From positions 210,577 through 274,576 of the forward strand of contig NZ_FOMJ01000001.1 of NCBI RefSeq assembly GCF_900112605.1: 64,000 nucleotides of DNA, given 5' to 3'. The notes under the pieces are model-generated. The model was not told where the DNA came from. It ran no database searches and worked only from the letters and a program-made list of their open reading frames with translations. Position numbers and translations under genes: made by a program. This document shows positions 14,010-24,147 of this stretch, piece by piece; position 1 is the first letter of the stretch, and each line of letters opens with the position of its first letter. The DNA comes from Thiohalospira halophila DSM 15071 (lineage in GTDB: Bacteria; Pseudomonadota; Gammaproteobacteria; Thiohalospirales; Thiohalospiraceae).

Positions 14010-14924
14010 ATGCCCCCACCAGCCCCCCGCAACCTCGTCTTCTGCTGCGACGGCACCGGTAACATCGCCGAGGCCCCGGCGACCAACGTCGTCCACCTCC
14101 ATCGCCGCCTGCGGGACGCCCCTGCCACCCAGATCAGCCGCTACGAGCCCGGCGTGGGTACCTTCTCCGTGCTCACCCCCTGGCGGGGCGGGCCGGTGGG
14201 CCGCGCCCTGGGCCTGCTCTTCGGCTACGGCCTCCGCCGGAATATCGACAACGGCTATCGCTTTCTCACCGAGCTCTACCGCGAGGGGGACCGGATCTTC
14301 CTATTCGGCTTCAGCCGCGGCGCCTACGCCGTCCGCGCCCTGGCCGGCCGGCTGGAGGCGGAGCGCCGCCCCGTCCACTTCCTGGGCGCGTGGGACACCG
14401 TCGCCTCCCTGGGCTATCTCACCCGCCAGCGCACCTTTGACGCCCGCGCCACTCCCGGCGCGACCCCCAGCGCGACCCATCTCCGCCATGCCCTGGCGAT
14501 CGATGAGAAGCGACCGAAGTTCGAGCCCCTGCGCTGGACCGAGCCGCCCCTGGCAGATCACCAGACCCGGGAAGAGGTCTGGTTCCCCGGTGCCCACGCC
14601 GACGTCGGCGGCGGCTACCCCGAGCGCGGCCTGGCCGAGATCGCCCTGCAATGGATGCTGGACCAGGCCCGCGCCGCCGGCCTGCACCTGCGCGAGGACG
14701 GGCAACCGCGCCAGCCGCCGGACCCCGCCGGCCGCCTCCACCAACCCTGGAACACCTGGCAGGGCCGGGCGCTCAAGGCCCTCTTCGGCGGCCCCAGCCC
14801 CCGCACCATCCCCGAGGGCGCGGCCATCCACGCCAGCGCCCTCCAGCGCCGGGAGCAGACCGACTACGAACCCGACCTGCCCGAGGCGTACCGGGTGGAT
14901 GCCACCCCGCACGTACAGGAGTAG
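14010..14924 (+). CDS. DUF2235 alpha/beta hydrolase-like protein
   Basis: A 304-residue protein of the DUF2235 (Tle1-like) family. RNLVFCCDGTGN (residues 7-18) starts the domain; FLFGFSRGAYAVRALAG (near 97-113) holds the nucleophile elbow G-F-S-R-G; FLGAWDTVASLG and WFPGAHADVGGGY carry the expected Asp and His. Family members include T6SS phospholipase effectors, but most housekeeping ones have no known substrate. No immunity or VgrG gene is near. No signal peptide. A truncated copy of its 5' end lies at 13508. Confidence 0.85.
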   Translation: MPPPAPRNLVFCCDGTGNIAEAPATNVVHLHRRLRDAPATQISRYEPGVGTFSVLTPWRGGPVGRALGLLFGYGLRRNIDNGYRFLTELYREGDRIFLFGFSRGAYAVRALAGRLEAERRPVHFLGAWDTVASLGYLTRQRTFDARATPGATPSATHLRHALAIDEKRPKFEPLRWTEPPLADHQTREEVWFPGAHADVGGGYPERGLAEIALQWMLDQARAAGLHLREDGQPRQPPDPAGRLHQPWNTWQGRALKALFGGPSPRTIPEGAAIHASALQRREQTDYEPDLPEAYRVDATPHVQE

Positions 14925-14974
14925 GGGAAACGCCGCTCCATTGCTAGGCTAGGCGAGGAAAGGAGGGAGCCAAC

Positions 14975-15190
14975 ATGCGGAAGGCGGTCAAGCGAGTGGT
15001 TCTGGCCATGGGTTCCATCATGGAGATACGGCCGACCGGGGCGTACGCGGAGTACATGCCCAAGGGAACGGCAAGGCAGCGCATCGGCCAGCACTGGAAG
15101 GCGACCGGAGACTACCTCAAGGAAGCGGTGCAGCACTATGAGCGGGACTGTAAGCCGGACCGGGCTTCTCAGGAAGTGCGGAAGAATTAA
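14975..15190 (+). CDS. Small conserved-looking hypothetical protein
   Basis: A 71-residue basic protein: VVLAMGSIMEIRPTGAYAEY then MPKGTARQRIGQHWKATGDY. A very good ribosome site (AAAGGAGGG, 14960-14968) supports ATG at 14975. No known domain recognised. It sits 19 bases before the DUF4258/MqsA-like/SecB-like operon and in the same direction, so it may be transcribed with it. Confidence 0.55.
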   Translation: MRKAVKRVVLAMGSIMEIRPTGAYAEYMPKGTARQRIGQHWKATGDYLKEAVQHYERDCKPDRASQEVRKN

Positions 15191-15208
15191 CAGTGTGTTA
15201 AGTTTCCA

Positions 15209-15520
15209 ATGACCAAGGAAGGTATAGAACATCCGCTGGAACAGGGCGCTGCCACCAGCCTGATCCGTGAAATGGCACAGGATGCCAGCGCTACGCGTGT
15301 TTTTACTGGACACGCCCGACAGCGTATGGAGGAGCGGCAAGTCCCTGCAGACTGGGTGGACCACGTGCTTCGAGAAGGCAGTGTGGACCAGGTCCGCCAT
15401 GAGAATGGTAGTTGGCGCTACCGGGTCTCCCATGTCGACCAGTGGGGGCGCACGGCCGTGGTCACAGCGATCCCCGCGCCCAGGAAGCTGGTTATCGTAA
15501 CCGTTACTCGTTCGGAGTGA
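15209..15520 (+). CDS. DUF4258-family toxin of a TAC module
   Basis: A 103-residue protein with the DUF4258/RelE-like pattern: FTGHARQRMEERQVPADWVD (H-A-x-x-R-M-x-x-R) in the middle and strands WRYRVSHVDQWGRTAVVTAI at the C-terminus. DUF4258 proteins are probable ribonuclease toxins found with MqsA/HigA antitoxins. It is followed after 5 bases by an MqsA-like antitoxin and a SecB-like chaperone, giving a three-gene operon. ATG at 15209 has only a weak ribosome site. Confidence 0.76.
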   Translation: MTKEGIEHPLEQGAATSLIREMAQDASATRVFTGHARQRMEERQVPADWVDHVLREGSVDQVRHENGSWRYRVSHVDQWGRTAVVTAIPAPRKLVIVTVTRSE

Positions 15521-15525
15521 ATGCC

Positions 15526-16074
15526 ATGGAACAGTGCATGATCTGCGGATCCACCGAGGTCGAACGGGACACCGTCACGCATCATGCGACGGAGTTCGGC
15601 GTGCGCTCGGTCTATCTCCTCAATACGCCGGTTACGCGCTGTCGGGAGTGCGGCGACGAGGCGATTACCATCCCACACTACGGCCGCGTAGCCCGACAGA
15701 TCCGGGATCGGCTCTGTGCTCTCAACCGCGTTCTGGAGGGCAATGAATTCGCCCTGCTGCGGCGGGAGCTGGGGCTGACCGCTACCGAACTGGCACGGCG
15801 CATCAATGTTCACGCGGTCACCATCTCCCGCTGGGAACATGGGCACGTCTCACTCAGCCAGAGTGCGGACCGCCTCCTGCGCACCTGGACGCTGGCCGCA
15901 CTGGGATACAAATGGATGGATATGGATCGCCTGCTGGGCAGCCTCCCGGAAGGCGGCATTGACCATGTCGAGATTGACCTGGCTACGGGCCCTGATGGCG
16001 AATTCTGGATGGAAACCCACTACCGCTTTGGCGGTACGCAGTCCGCATGGAAGATGGTGCGAGGACGGAAATGA
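15526..16074 (+). CDS. MqsA/YgiT-type antitoxin with zinc finger and XRE domain
   Basis: A 182-residue antitoxin. The N-terminus has two Cys pairs (CMICG and CRECGDE), the YgiT/MqsA zinc module; residues 75-105 are an XRE helix-turn-helix (LRRELGLTATELARRINVHA then VTISRWEHG). The C-terminal 60 residues extend beyond MqsA and may be the chaperone-addiction segment known in TAC antitoxins (inference). The stop overlaps the SecB-like ATG (ATGA, 16071). ATG at 15526 is chosen because it starts just before the first Cys pair. Confidence 0.85.
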   Translation: MEQCMICGSTEVERDTVTHHATEFGVRSVYLLNTPVTRCRECGDEAITIPHYGRVARQIRDRLCALNRVLEGNEFALLRRELGLTATELARRINVHAVTISRWEHGHVSLSQSADRLLRTWTLAALGYKWMDMDRLLGSLPEGGIDHVEIDLATGPDGEFWMETHYRFGGTQSAWKMVRGRK

Positions 16075-16547
16075 CCGAGAACCAATCCGTTACACCGCCC
16101 GCGTGGACATCCCGGGCCGAACTGGTCGACGTCTACCTTGATGGCCTTCGGTATGACCGTGGCAACGCCCCCGTTCCCGAGGAGGGGCCCGGCATGCTGA
16201 CGGTCCGTCTGCACGCTACTGACGAGAGTGCCCCCGGTAGTCCGCATCTGCATCTGCACCTTGAGCTCACACTGCACGGCCTGCCGGCCGACGCGGAGCC
16301 GAGCTCCGGGGAAGGTGAGGGCGAGACCGTTTTCGAAGCGTCCTTGGCCTACCGAGCGGATTACCAGCTCTCGGGCGAGGAGCATCTGCCGCCGGCAGAG
16401 GAACGGCGGCAATTCATCAGCCATACCGCGATCCCGGGGATCTGGCTGCAGTTGCGTCAGATGGCGGATATCGTCACCTCCCAGACCCTCGCCGGACGTG
16501 TGCTTCTTCCCACGACGCCGCCACCGGTTGTGGAAAATCCTTCCTAA
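16071..16547 (+). CDS. SecB-like chaperone of a TAC module
   Basis: A 158-residue SecB-fold protein. Strand region AELVDVYLDGLRYDRG, central LHLHLELTLHGLP and FEASLAYRADYQLSG, then IPGIWLQLRQMADIVTSQTL and AGRVLLPTTPPPV, which corresponds to the SecB C-terminal helix and L-P-P motif. The start overlaps the antitoxin stop, so it is the third gene of DUF4258-MqsA-SecB. Such chaperones fold and stabilise the antitoxin. The similarity is weaker than for the copy at 13029, but the position is decisive. Confidence 0.72.
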   Translation: MTENQSVTPPAWTSRAELVDVYLDGLRYDRGNAPVPEEGPGMLTVRLHATDESAPGSPHLHLHLELTLHGLPADAEPSSGEGEGETVFEASLAYRADYQLSGEEHLPPAEERRQFISHTAIPGIWLQLRQMADIVTSQTLAGRVLLPTTPPPVVENPS

Positions 16548-16552
16548 GCACT

Positions 16553-16656
16553 TCCCGCCCGCCCGGTCAGCCCCCAATCTTGTTCAACGATTGAACCCGC
16601 GGTCCAATACCCCGCTCCATGACAGGGCCACCGGCCGGACGGCGCTTAGAAAAGAG
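16553..16656 (+). repeat. 104-bp direct repeat, copy 1 (promoter of EPS regulator)
   Basis: Identical to 17521-17624 except for about three transitions; spacing 968 bp. The repeat contains the TTGTTC-17-TCCAAT promoter, the GTTCAACGATTGAAC palindrome and the sequence down to AAAAGAG. In copy 1 a small gene (16663-16863) has been inserted between promoter and regulator. Confidence 0.9.
16580..16608 (+). promoter_or_regulatory. EPS-regulator promoter/operator, copy 1
   Basis: TTGTTC (16580-16585), 17 bp, TCCAAT (16603-16608), with perfect palindrome GTTCA-ACGAT-TGAAC at 16582-16596. Same geometry as at 919-947 and 17548-17576. It now drives the small gene at 16663 and a truncated regulator. 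Confidence 0.6.
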
Positions 16657-16662
16657 AGAGAC

Positions 16663-16863
16663 ATGATCGAACCCAAAGACGAGCGTGAGGACCTGACGAG
16701 CACGGCCTCCATCCAGCGCGCTCTGGAAAACGCCGTGGACAAGGCGCTCGAGCGCAAGCGCCGACTCGGGCAATACGCCGTCGTCTACCGCAATGGTCGT
16801 ACTGTGCGCCTCGGCATCGATCTCCCCTGGGACCAGGGGAGTAGTCCCGGGGAAGGGTCCTGA
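16663..16863 (+). CDS. Small hypothetical protein inserted in the regulator leader
   Basis: A 66-residue protein, basic in the middle: SIQRALENAVDKALERKRRL then GQYAVVYRNGRTVRLGIDLP. The end looks like a small beta hairpin. ATG at 16663 follows AAGAGAGAGA. It lies between promoter copy 1 and the truncated EPS regulator, replacing the leader that in copy 2 holds the ops site. No family recognised. Confidence 0.5.
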   Translation: MIEPKDEREDLTSTASIQRALENAVDKALERKRRLGQYAVVYRNGRTVRLGIDLPWDQGSSPGEGS

Positions 16864-16889
16864 ACGGCTGCGTGCCCAGAGCCATCCCC

Positions 16890-17015
16890 ATGCCCACCGA
16901 CGAATTCCACTACCAGCTCATGGAGCGCCTCGAGGCTGACCCCGAGGCCAGCCATCGGCAACTGACCGAGGAGCTGGGTGTGTCGGTGGGCAAGACCCAC
17001 TACACCTGGCCCTGA
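16890..17015 (+). pseudogene. EPS-associated MarR-type regulator, truncated copy
   Basis: The first 38 codons (PTDEFHYQLMERLEADPEAS, HRQLTEELGVSVGKTHYT) are nearly identical to the intact regulator at 17667, then TGGCCC and a stop at 17013 end the frame inside the recognition helix region. The bases before ATG (AACGGCTGCGTGCCC) are a damaged form of the ops-containing leader of the intact copy. It is a decayed duplicate. Confidence 0.8.
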
Positions 17016-17076
17016 ACCGCCCCCTGAGCCCCCTTCCCGGGATTCCACGTCCTCGAGAATGACAGGGTCACGAGCC

Positions 17077-17151
17077 ATGGAGGGGTATATGGAAAGTTAC
17101 AAGGAACGTGAGGACGAGCTGCGGGCCTGGCTGAAGGGAGGTACGTCATGA
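17077..17151 (+). CDS. Short ORF overlapping hicB start, doubtful
   Basis: A 24-residue frame (MEGYMESYKEREDELRAWLK plus four residues) whose stop overlaps the ATG of the HicB-type gene. It stands where a HicA toxin would be expected, but it shows no HicA feature. It may be a remnant or a leader peptide. No further support. Confidence 0.22.
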   Translation: MEGYMESYKEREDELRAWLKGGTS

Positions 17152-17519
17152 ATGCCCAGGATTACGGGATCACGGTGCGCCGTGTCATCGAAGAGGGTGA
17201 GCCCTGTTTCGAGGCGCGCGTGAGAGAGCTGCCGGATGTCGTCGAGTATGCCGACACATTCGAAGAGGCTTACGAACTCGCCATCGACACCATCGAAACA
17301 ACGGCAGAAGCACTGGCCGAGCAGGGACGGGCCATGCCCGGGCCACAGCCGCCGGCGGACGACTTCAGCGGCCGTATCACGCTCAGGGTGCCAAAGACGC
17401 TCCACCGAGCGTTGGCCCATCTGGCGGAGGACGAAGGGGTCAGCCTCAACCAGCACATCGTGACCGTGCTGAGCTATTGCCAAAACGCGCCGTACGGAGC
17501 AGGGACCCCCGAGTCCTAG
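17148..17519 (+). CDS. hicB: HicB-family antitoxin with C-terminal RHH domain, no HicA
   Basis: A 123-residue HicB. Residues 1-60 have the HicB fold (YGITVRRVIEEGEPCFEARV then RELPDVVEYADTFEEAYELA); residues 72-105 are a ribbon-helix-helix for DNA binding (GRITLRVPKTLHRALAHLAE, EGVSLNQHIVTVLS). Unlike the hicB at 460 it could self-repress. A complete hicA is missing on both sides: upstream is only a 24-codon frame, downstream the promoter repeat. It lies inside the cassette between the two leader repeats. Confidence 0.82.
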   Translation: MNAQDYGITVRRVIEEGEPCFEARVRELPDVVEYADTFEEAYELAIDTIETTAEALAEQGRAMPGPQPPADDFSGRITLRVPKTLHRALAHLAEDEGVSLNQHIVTVLSYCQNAPYGAGTPES

Positions 17520-17520
17520 C

Positions 17521-17624
17521 TCCCGCCCACCCGGTCAGCTCCCAATCTTGTTCAACGATTGAACCCGTGGTCCAATACCCCGCTCCATGACAGGGCCACC
17601 GGCCGGACGGCGCTTAGAAAAGAG
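17521..17624 (+). repeat. 104-bp direct repeat, copy 2 (promoter of intact EPS regulator)
   Basis: Second copy of the 16553-16656 repeat. Here it is followed directly by the ops element and the intact regulator, so this is likely the working leader of the polysaccharide operon. Confidence 0.9.
17548..17576 (+). promoter_or_regulatory. EPS operon promoter/operator, copy 2
   Basis: TTGTTC (17548-17553), 17-bp spacer, TCCAAT (17571-17576), and perfect palindrome GTTCAACGATTGAAC at 17550-17564. Probable binding site of the MarR-type regulator encoded 90 bases downstream. Confidence 0.62.
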
Positions 17625-17637
17625 TGCGCACCGTCCT

Positions 17638-17650
17638 GGCGGTAGCGTGC
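17638..17650 (+). promoter_or_regulatory. ops element (RfaH recruitment site)
   Basis: GGCGGTAGCGTGC matches the known ops consensus (GGCGGTAG-N-N-T) exactly. It lies downstream of the promoter, in the transcribed leader, 17 bases before the regulator ATG. RfaH is encoded at 11230-11754. Confidence 0.82.
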
Positions 17651-17666
17651 CCGGAGCCCCAGCCCC

Positions 17667-17996
17667 ATGCCCTCCGACGAATTCCACTACCAGCTCATGA
17701 AGCGCCTCGAGGCCGACCCCGAGGCCAGCCATCGGCAACTGGCCGAGGAGCTGGGTGTGTCCGTGGGCAAGACCCACTACAGCCTCAAGGCGCTCATCGA
17801 GCGCGGCTGGGTCAAGGCCGGCAACTTCCGCCGCAGCGACAACAAGCTCGCCTACGCCTACTACCTCACGCCCCAGGGCATGAACGAGAAGGCGCGCCTG
17901 GCCCTGCGCTACCTCCGCACCAAGCAGGCGGAGTACGAGCGCCTGCACGCCGAGATCGAGGCGCTGAAGCAGGAAGTGGAGCAGGGCGGGGAGTAA
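17667..17996 (+). CDS. EPS-associated MarR-family transcriptional regulator
   Basis: A 109-residue winged-helix protein: SHRQLAEELGVSVGKTHYSL (recognition helix), KALIERGWVKAGNFRRSDNK (wing), YYLTPQGMNEKARLALRYLR, and a C-terminal coiled coil (TKQAEYERLHAEIEALKQEV). It belongs to the EPS-associated MarR-type regulators usually found first in exopolysaccharide loci. It probably binds the palindrome in its own promoter. It is the first gene of the locus, after the ops site; the same domain is fused to Sat-CysC at 982 and truncated at 16890. Confidence 0.88.
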   Translation: MPSDEFHYQLMKRLEADPEASHRQLAEELGVSVGKTHYSLKALIERGWVKAGNFRRSDNKLAYAYYLTPQGMNEKARLALRYLRTKQAEYERLHAEIEALKQEVEQGGE

Positions 17997-18010
17997 CCTC
18001 CGGCTCCAAC

Positions 18011-18058
18011 CCCCGTCGTTCCGGATGGCGCGCAGCGCCAGTCCGGAACCTCGAGAAC
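18011..18058. repeat. REP-like palindromic repeat, left flank of the polysaccharide locus
   Basis: CCCCGTCGTTCCGGATGGCG, then a short loop and CGCCAGTCCGGAACCTCGAG: imperfect palindrome. The same 48-bp unit recurs in direct orientation at 47150-47198, at the other end of the locus, with a one-base difference in the loop. Confidence 0.75.
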
Positions 18059-18106
18059 GAAGCCCCAGAAGCAAAACAACTAAAGAACAACGATTAAGGA
18101 AGACTC

Positions 18107-19399
18107 GTGACCGACCCCTTCACCCCCCCGGAACAACCGCGCCTGGCCGTCATCGGCCTCGGCTACGTCGGCCTGCCGCTGGCTGCCGAGTTCGGTCGCC
18201 ACCTCGACGTGGTGGGCTTCGACGTCAACGCCGCCCGCGTGGCCGAGCTGCGCGCCGGCCGCGACTCCACCCGGGAGGTGGAGCCGGCCGAGCTGGCCGC
18301 GGCCACCGGCCTCACGGTGACCGACGACCCCGCCGCCCTGGCCGACTGCAACACCTTCATCGTCACCGTCCCCACCCCGGTGGACGAGTACAAGACCCCG
18401 GACCTCACCCCGCTCATCCGCGCCAGCGAGACCGTGGGCCCGCGCCTGGCCGCCGGGGACGTGGTCATCTACGAGTCCACCGTCTACCCCGGCGCCACCG
18501 AAGAGGCCTGCATCCCCGTGCTCGAGCGCACCTCCGGCCTCACCTACAACCAGGACCTCTTCGCCGGCTACAGCCCCGAGCGCATCAATCCCGGGGACAA
18601 GGAGCACCGCTTCACCACCATTACCAAGGTCACCGCCGGCTCCACCCCCGCCGTGGCCGATTATGTGGATGGCCTCTACGCCTCCGTGGTCACCGCCGGC
18701 ACCCACAAGGCCAGCTCCATCGCCGTGGCCGAGGCGGCCAAGGTCATCGAGAACACCCAGCGGGACGTGAACATCGCCCTGGTCAACGAGCTGGCGATCA
18801 TCTTCAACCGCCTGGGCATCGATACCGAAGAGGTCCTCAAGGCCGCCGGCACCAAGTGGAACTTCCTCCCCTTCCGGCCCGGCCTGGTGGGCGGCCACTG
18901 CATCGGCGTGGACCCCTACTACCTCACCCACAAGGCCCAGGCCATCGGCCACCACCCGGAGATGGTTCTCGCCGGCCGCCGCATCAATGACGGCATGGGC
19001 CCCTACATCGCGGACCGCCTGGTCAAGCGCATGGTCAAGACCGGCTTCCCCGTGGTGGGCTCCCGGGTCCTGGTCATGGGGCTCACCTTCAAGGAGAACT
19101 GCCCCGACCTGCGCAACACCCGCGTGGTGGACATCATCGAAGACCTCACCGACTACAACGCCCAGGTCACCGTCTGGGACCCGTGGGTGGACCCGCAGGA
19201 GGCCGAGCACGAATACGGCATCACCCCGGAGACCACCGTACCGGCCCCCGGCACCTTCGACGCCATCGTCCTCGCCGTGCCCCACCGGGAATTCCTGGAG
19301 ATGGGCCCGGAGGCCATCCGCGAGCTGGGGCGGGAGAATGCCGTCCTGTTCGACGTGAAATCGACGCTACCAGCCGGCAGTGCCACCCTCCGCCTGTGA
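18107..19399 (+). CDS. tviB: UDP-N-acetylhexosamine 6-dehydrogenase (TviB/WbpA type)
   Basis: A 430-residue nucleotide-sugar dehydrogenase that oxidises a UDP-HexNAc at C6 with two NAD to the uronic acid. The N-terminal Rossmann motif is [16 protein letters not shown] (residues 14-29); [13 protein letters not shown] is typical of the TviB/VipA subgroup; the catalytic Cys is in [12 protein letters not shown] (about residue 265), and the C-terminal domain has [20 protein letters not shown]. Length is normal. GTG at 18107 follows AAGGAAGA. First biosynthetic gene of the locus. Confidence 0.9.
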   Translation: MTDPFTPPEQPRLAVIGLGYVGLPLAAEFGRHLDVVGFDVNAARVAELRAGRDSTREVEPAELAAATGLTVTDDPAALADCNTFIVTVPTPVDEYKTPDLTPLIRASETVGPRLAAGDVVIYESTVYPGATEEACIPVLERTSGLTYNQDLFAGYSPERINPGDKEHRFTTITKVTAGSTPAVADYVDGLYASVVTAGTHKASSIAVAEAAKVIENTQRDVNIALVNELAIIFNRLGIDTEEVLKAAGTKWNFLPFRPGLVGGHCIGVDPYYLTHKAQAIGHHPEMVLAGRRINDGMGPYIADRLVKRMVKTGFPVVGSRVLVMGLTFKENCPDLRNTRVVDIIEDLTDYNAQVTVWDPWVDPQEAEHEYGITPETTVPAPGTFDAIVLAVPHREFLEMGPEAIRELGRENAVLFDVKSTLPAGSATLRL

Positions 19400-19426
19400 A
19401 AGGCGACACCTCTGTAAAAGGTTTGA

Positions 19427-22278
<2,852 letters not shown>

Positions 22279-22288
22279 GGCTGACCCT

Positions 22289-23446
22289 GTGATTCCGTAC
22301 GGACGCCAAGAAGTCATCGAAGACGACATCCAGGCCGTTGTCGATGTCCTGCGCTCCGACTTCCTGACGCAGGGCCCAGTGGTGCCGCGCTTCGAGCAGG
22401 CGGTAGCGGAAAAAGTGGGCGCAGCGCACGGTGTCGCCACCAACAGCGCCACCTCGGCCCTGCACATCGCCTGCCTTGCCTTGGACCTGGGCCCCGGCGA
22501 TTGGCTCTGGACCAGCCCCATTACTTTCGTCGCCTCGGCCAACTGCGGGCTGTACTGTGGCGCCCGGGTCGACTTCGTCGACATCGACCCGCGCACCTAC
22601 AACATGAGCCACGAGGCGCTGGCCGATAAGCTGGCCGTGGCCGAACGTGAAGGGCGGCTGCCCAAGGTCGTGGTGCCCGTCCACTTCGCTGGCCAATCCT
22701 GTGACATGGCCGCCATCCATGCGCTGAGTGAGCGGTACGGTTTTCGCATCATTGAGGACGCCTCCCACGCCATCGGCGGGCGCTACCACGGCGAACCCGT
22801 GGGCTGTGGTCGCTATAGCGATATCACCGTTTTCAGCTTCCACCCGGTGAAGATCATCACCACCGGCGAGGGCGGCATGGCCGTGACCAACGAGCCCGCA
22901 CTTGCCGAGCGCATGACGCGCCTGCGCTCCCACGGCATCACCCGCGATCCGGCGCAGATGACCCACGAACCGGATGGCCCGTGGTACTACCAGCAGATCG
23001 AGCTGGGCTTCAACTACCGGATGACGGAGATGCAGGCTGCACTGGGTATCAGCCAGCTGGGCCGGCTGGATGCGTTCATCGCGCGGCGACGGGAGCTGGT
23101 CGCCCGATACAATCGGGAGCTCGATTCACTGCCCGTGACCCGACCCTGGCAGGATCCGGACGCGGAATCGGCCTGGCACCTCTACGTTATCTGCTTGGGT
23201 GAGGGGGCCGGCCCCAATGACCGCGAGGAGGTCTTCAGGTCCCTTTGGGAAGCTGGCATCGGGGTGAACGTGCACTACATCCCCGTTCATACCCAGCCCC
23301 AGTACCAGGCGATGGGGTTCCGGGAAGGGGATTATCCGGTGGCCGAGAAGTACTATGCCACGGCCCTCAGTCTGCCGCTCTATCCCGCGCTCGAAGAGCC
23401 AGATCAGGAATACGTCCTGTCAGAACTACGAGGGGTTCTCCAGTGA
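22289..23446 (+). CDS. pseC: UDP-4-amino-4,6-dideoxy-N-acetyl-L-altrosamine transaminase, PseC
   Basis: PLP aminotransferase, second pseudaminic acid step. MIPYGRQEVIEDDIQAVVDV and LRSDFLTQGP are the DegT/DnrJ/EryC1 opening; THE PLP lysine is in FHPVKIITTGEGG (Lys188), with EDASHAIGGRY upstream of it. GNVHYIPVH-like VNVHYIPVHTQPQY is near the C-terminus. 385 residues, normal. GTG start at 22289. Its TGA overlaps the GTG of pseF. Confidence 0.93.
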   Translation: MIPYGRQEVIEDDIQAVVDVLRSDFLTQGPVVPRFEQAVAEKVGAAHGVATNSATSALHIACLALDLGPGDWLWTSPITFVASANCGLYCGARVDFVDIDPRTYNMSHEALADKLAVAEREGRLPKVVVPVHFAGQSCDMAAIHALSERYGFRIIEDASHAIGGRYHGEPVGCGRYSDITVFSFHPVKIITTGEGGMAVTNEPALAERMTRLRSHGITRDPAQMTHEPDGPWYYQQIELGFNYRMTEMQAALGISQLGRLDAFIARRRELVARYNRELDSLPVTRPWQDPDAESAWHLYVICLGEGAGPNDREEVFRSLWEAGIGVNVHYIPVHTQPQYQAMGFREGDYPVAEKYYATALSLPLYPALEEPDQEYVLSELRGVLQ

Positions 23447-24138
23447 AGATCGCCGTTATCCCCGCGCGCGGCGGGAGCAAGCGGATCCCGCGCAAGAACA
23501 TACGTCCCTTCTGCGGTAAGCCCATGATTGCCCGTTCGATTGATGCGGCTCGTGAAAGCGGTGTCTTCGACCGGATCATCGTCTCGACGGATGACGACGA
23601 AATATCCGAAGTCGGTGAGGCCTGGGGAGCGGAAGTGCCGTTCCGGCGCCCTGCGAGTCTCGCGGACGATCACGCCGGCACCATGGAGGTGATTGCCCAT
23701 GCTACGGAGTGGGCGCAAGCGCAGGGATGGCCGCTTGAGGCGGTCTGTTGTCTCTACGCGACGGCCCCGTTCGTCCGCTCGGAGGATATCCGGACCGGTC
23801 TCGAACAGCTCGGTGAAGGCGACTGGGATTACTGCTTTACCGCCACCGAGTACCCCTCGCCCATTTTCCGCGCCTTCCGGGAGACGCCGGAGGGGGGCGT
23901 GGAGATGTTCTTTCCCGATCAGTTCACGGCGCGCTCCCAGGACCTCCCGGAGGCCCTGCATGACGCCGGGCAGTTCTACTGGGGCCGGCCGGCCGCTTGG
24001 CTTGAGCAGGCCCCGCTGTTTGGCCCGCGCAGCCGCCCGCTACACTTGCCACGCTGGCGCGTCCAAGATATCGATAGTGAAGACGATTGGAAAAGAGCTG
24101 AATTGATAATGAATTCATTAGGAATCTCTAAAAAATAG
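23443..24138 (+). CDS. pseF: Pseudaminic acid cytidylyltransferase, PseF
   Basis: Activates pseudaminic acid with CTP to CMP-Pse, the last pathway step. KIAVIPARGGSKRIPRKNIR (residues 2-21) is the CMP-sugar synthetase nucleotide motif; CLYATAPFVR and DAGQFYWGR with the terminal WRVQDIDSEDDWKRAE are PseF-typical. 231 residues. The GTG at 23443 overlaps the pseC stop. The last 25 codons shift to AT-rich codon use, which continues into the next gene and suggests an acquired segment. Confidence 0.92.
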   Translation: MKIAVIPARGGSKRIPRKNIRPFCGKPMIARSIDAARESGVFDRIIVSTDDDEISEVGEAWGAEVPFRRPASLADDHAGTMEVIAHATEWAQAQGWPLEAVCCLYATAPFVRSEDIRTGLEQLGEGDWDYCFTATEYPSPIFRAFRETPEGGVEMFFPDQFTARSQDLPEALHDAGQFYWGRPAAWLEQAPLFGPRSRPLHLPRWRVQDIDSEDDWKRAELIMNSLGISKK

Positions 24139-24147
24139 GAGCAAAGA

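Noticed and set aside
14010-14924. DUF2235 protein as a T6SS lipase effector
   Set aside because: The fold fits Tle1-like hydrolases, but there is no VgrG, PAAR, adaptor or immunity gene, so an effector role is not supported.
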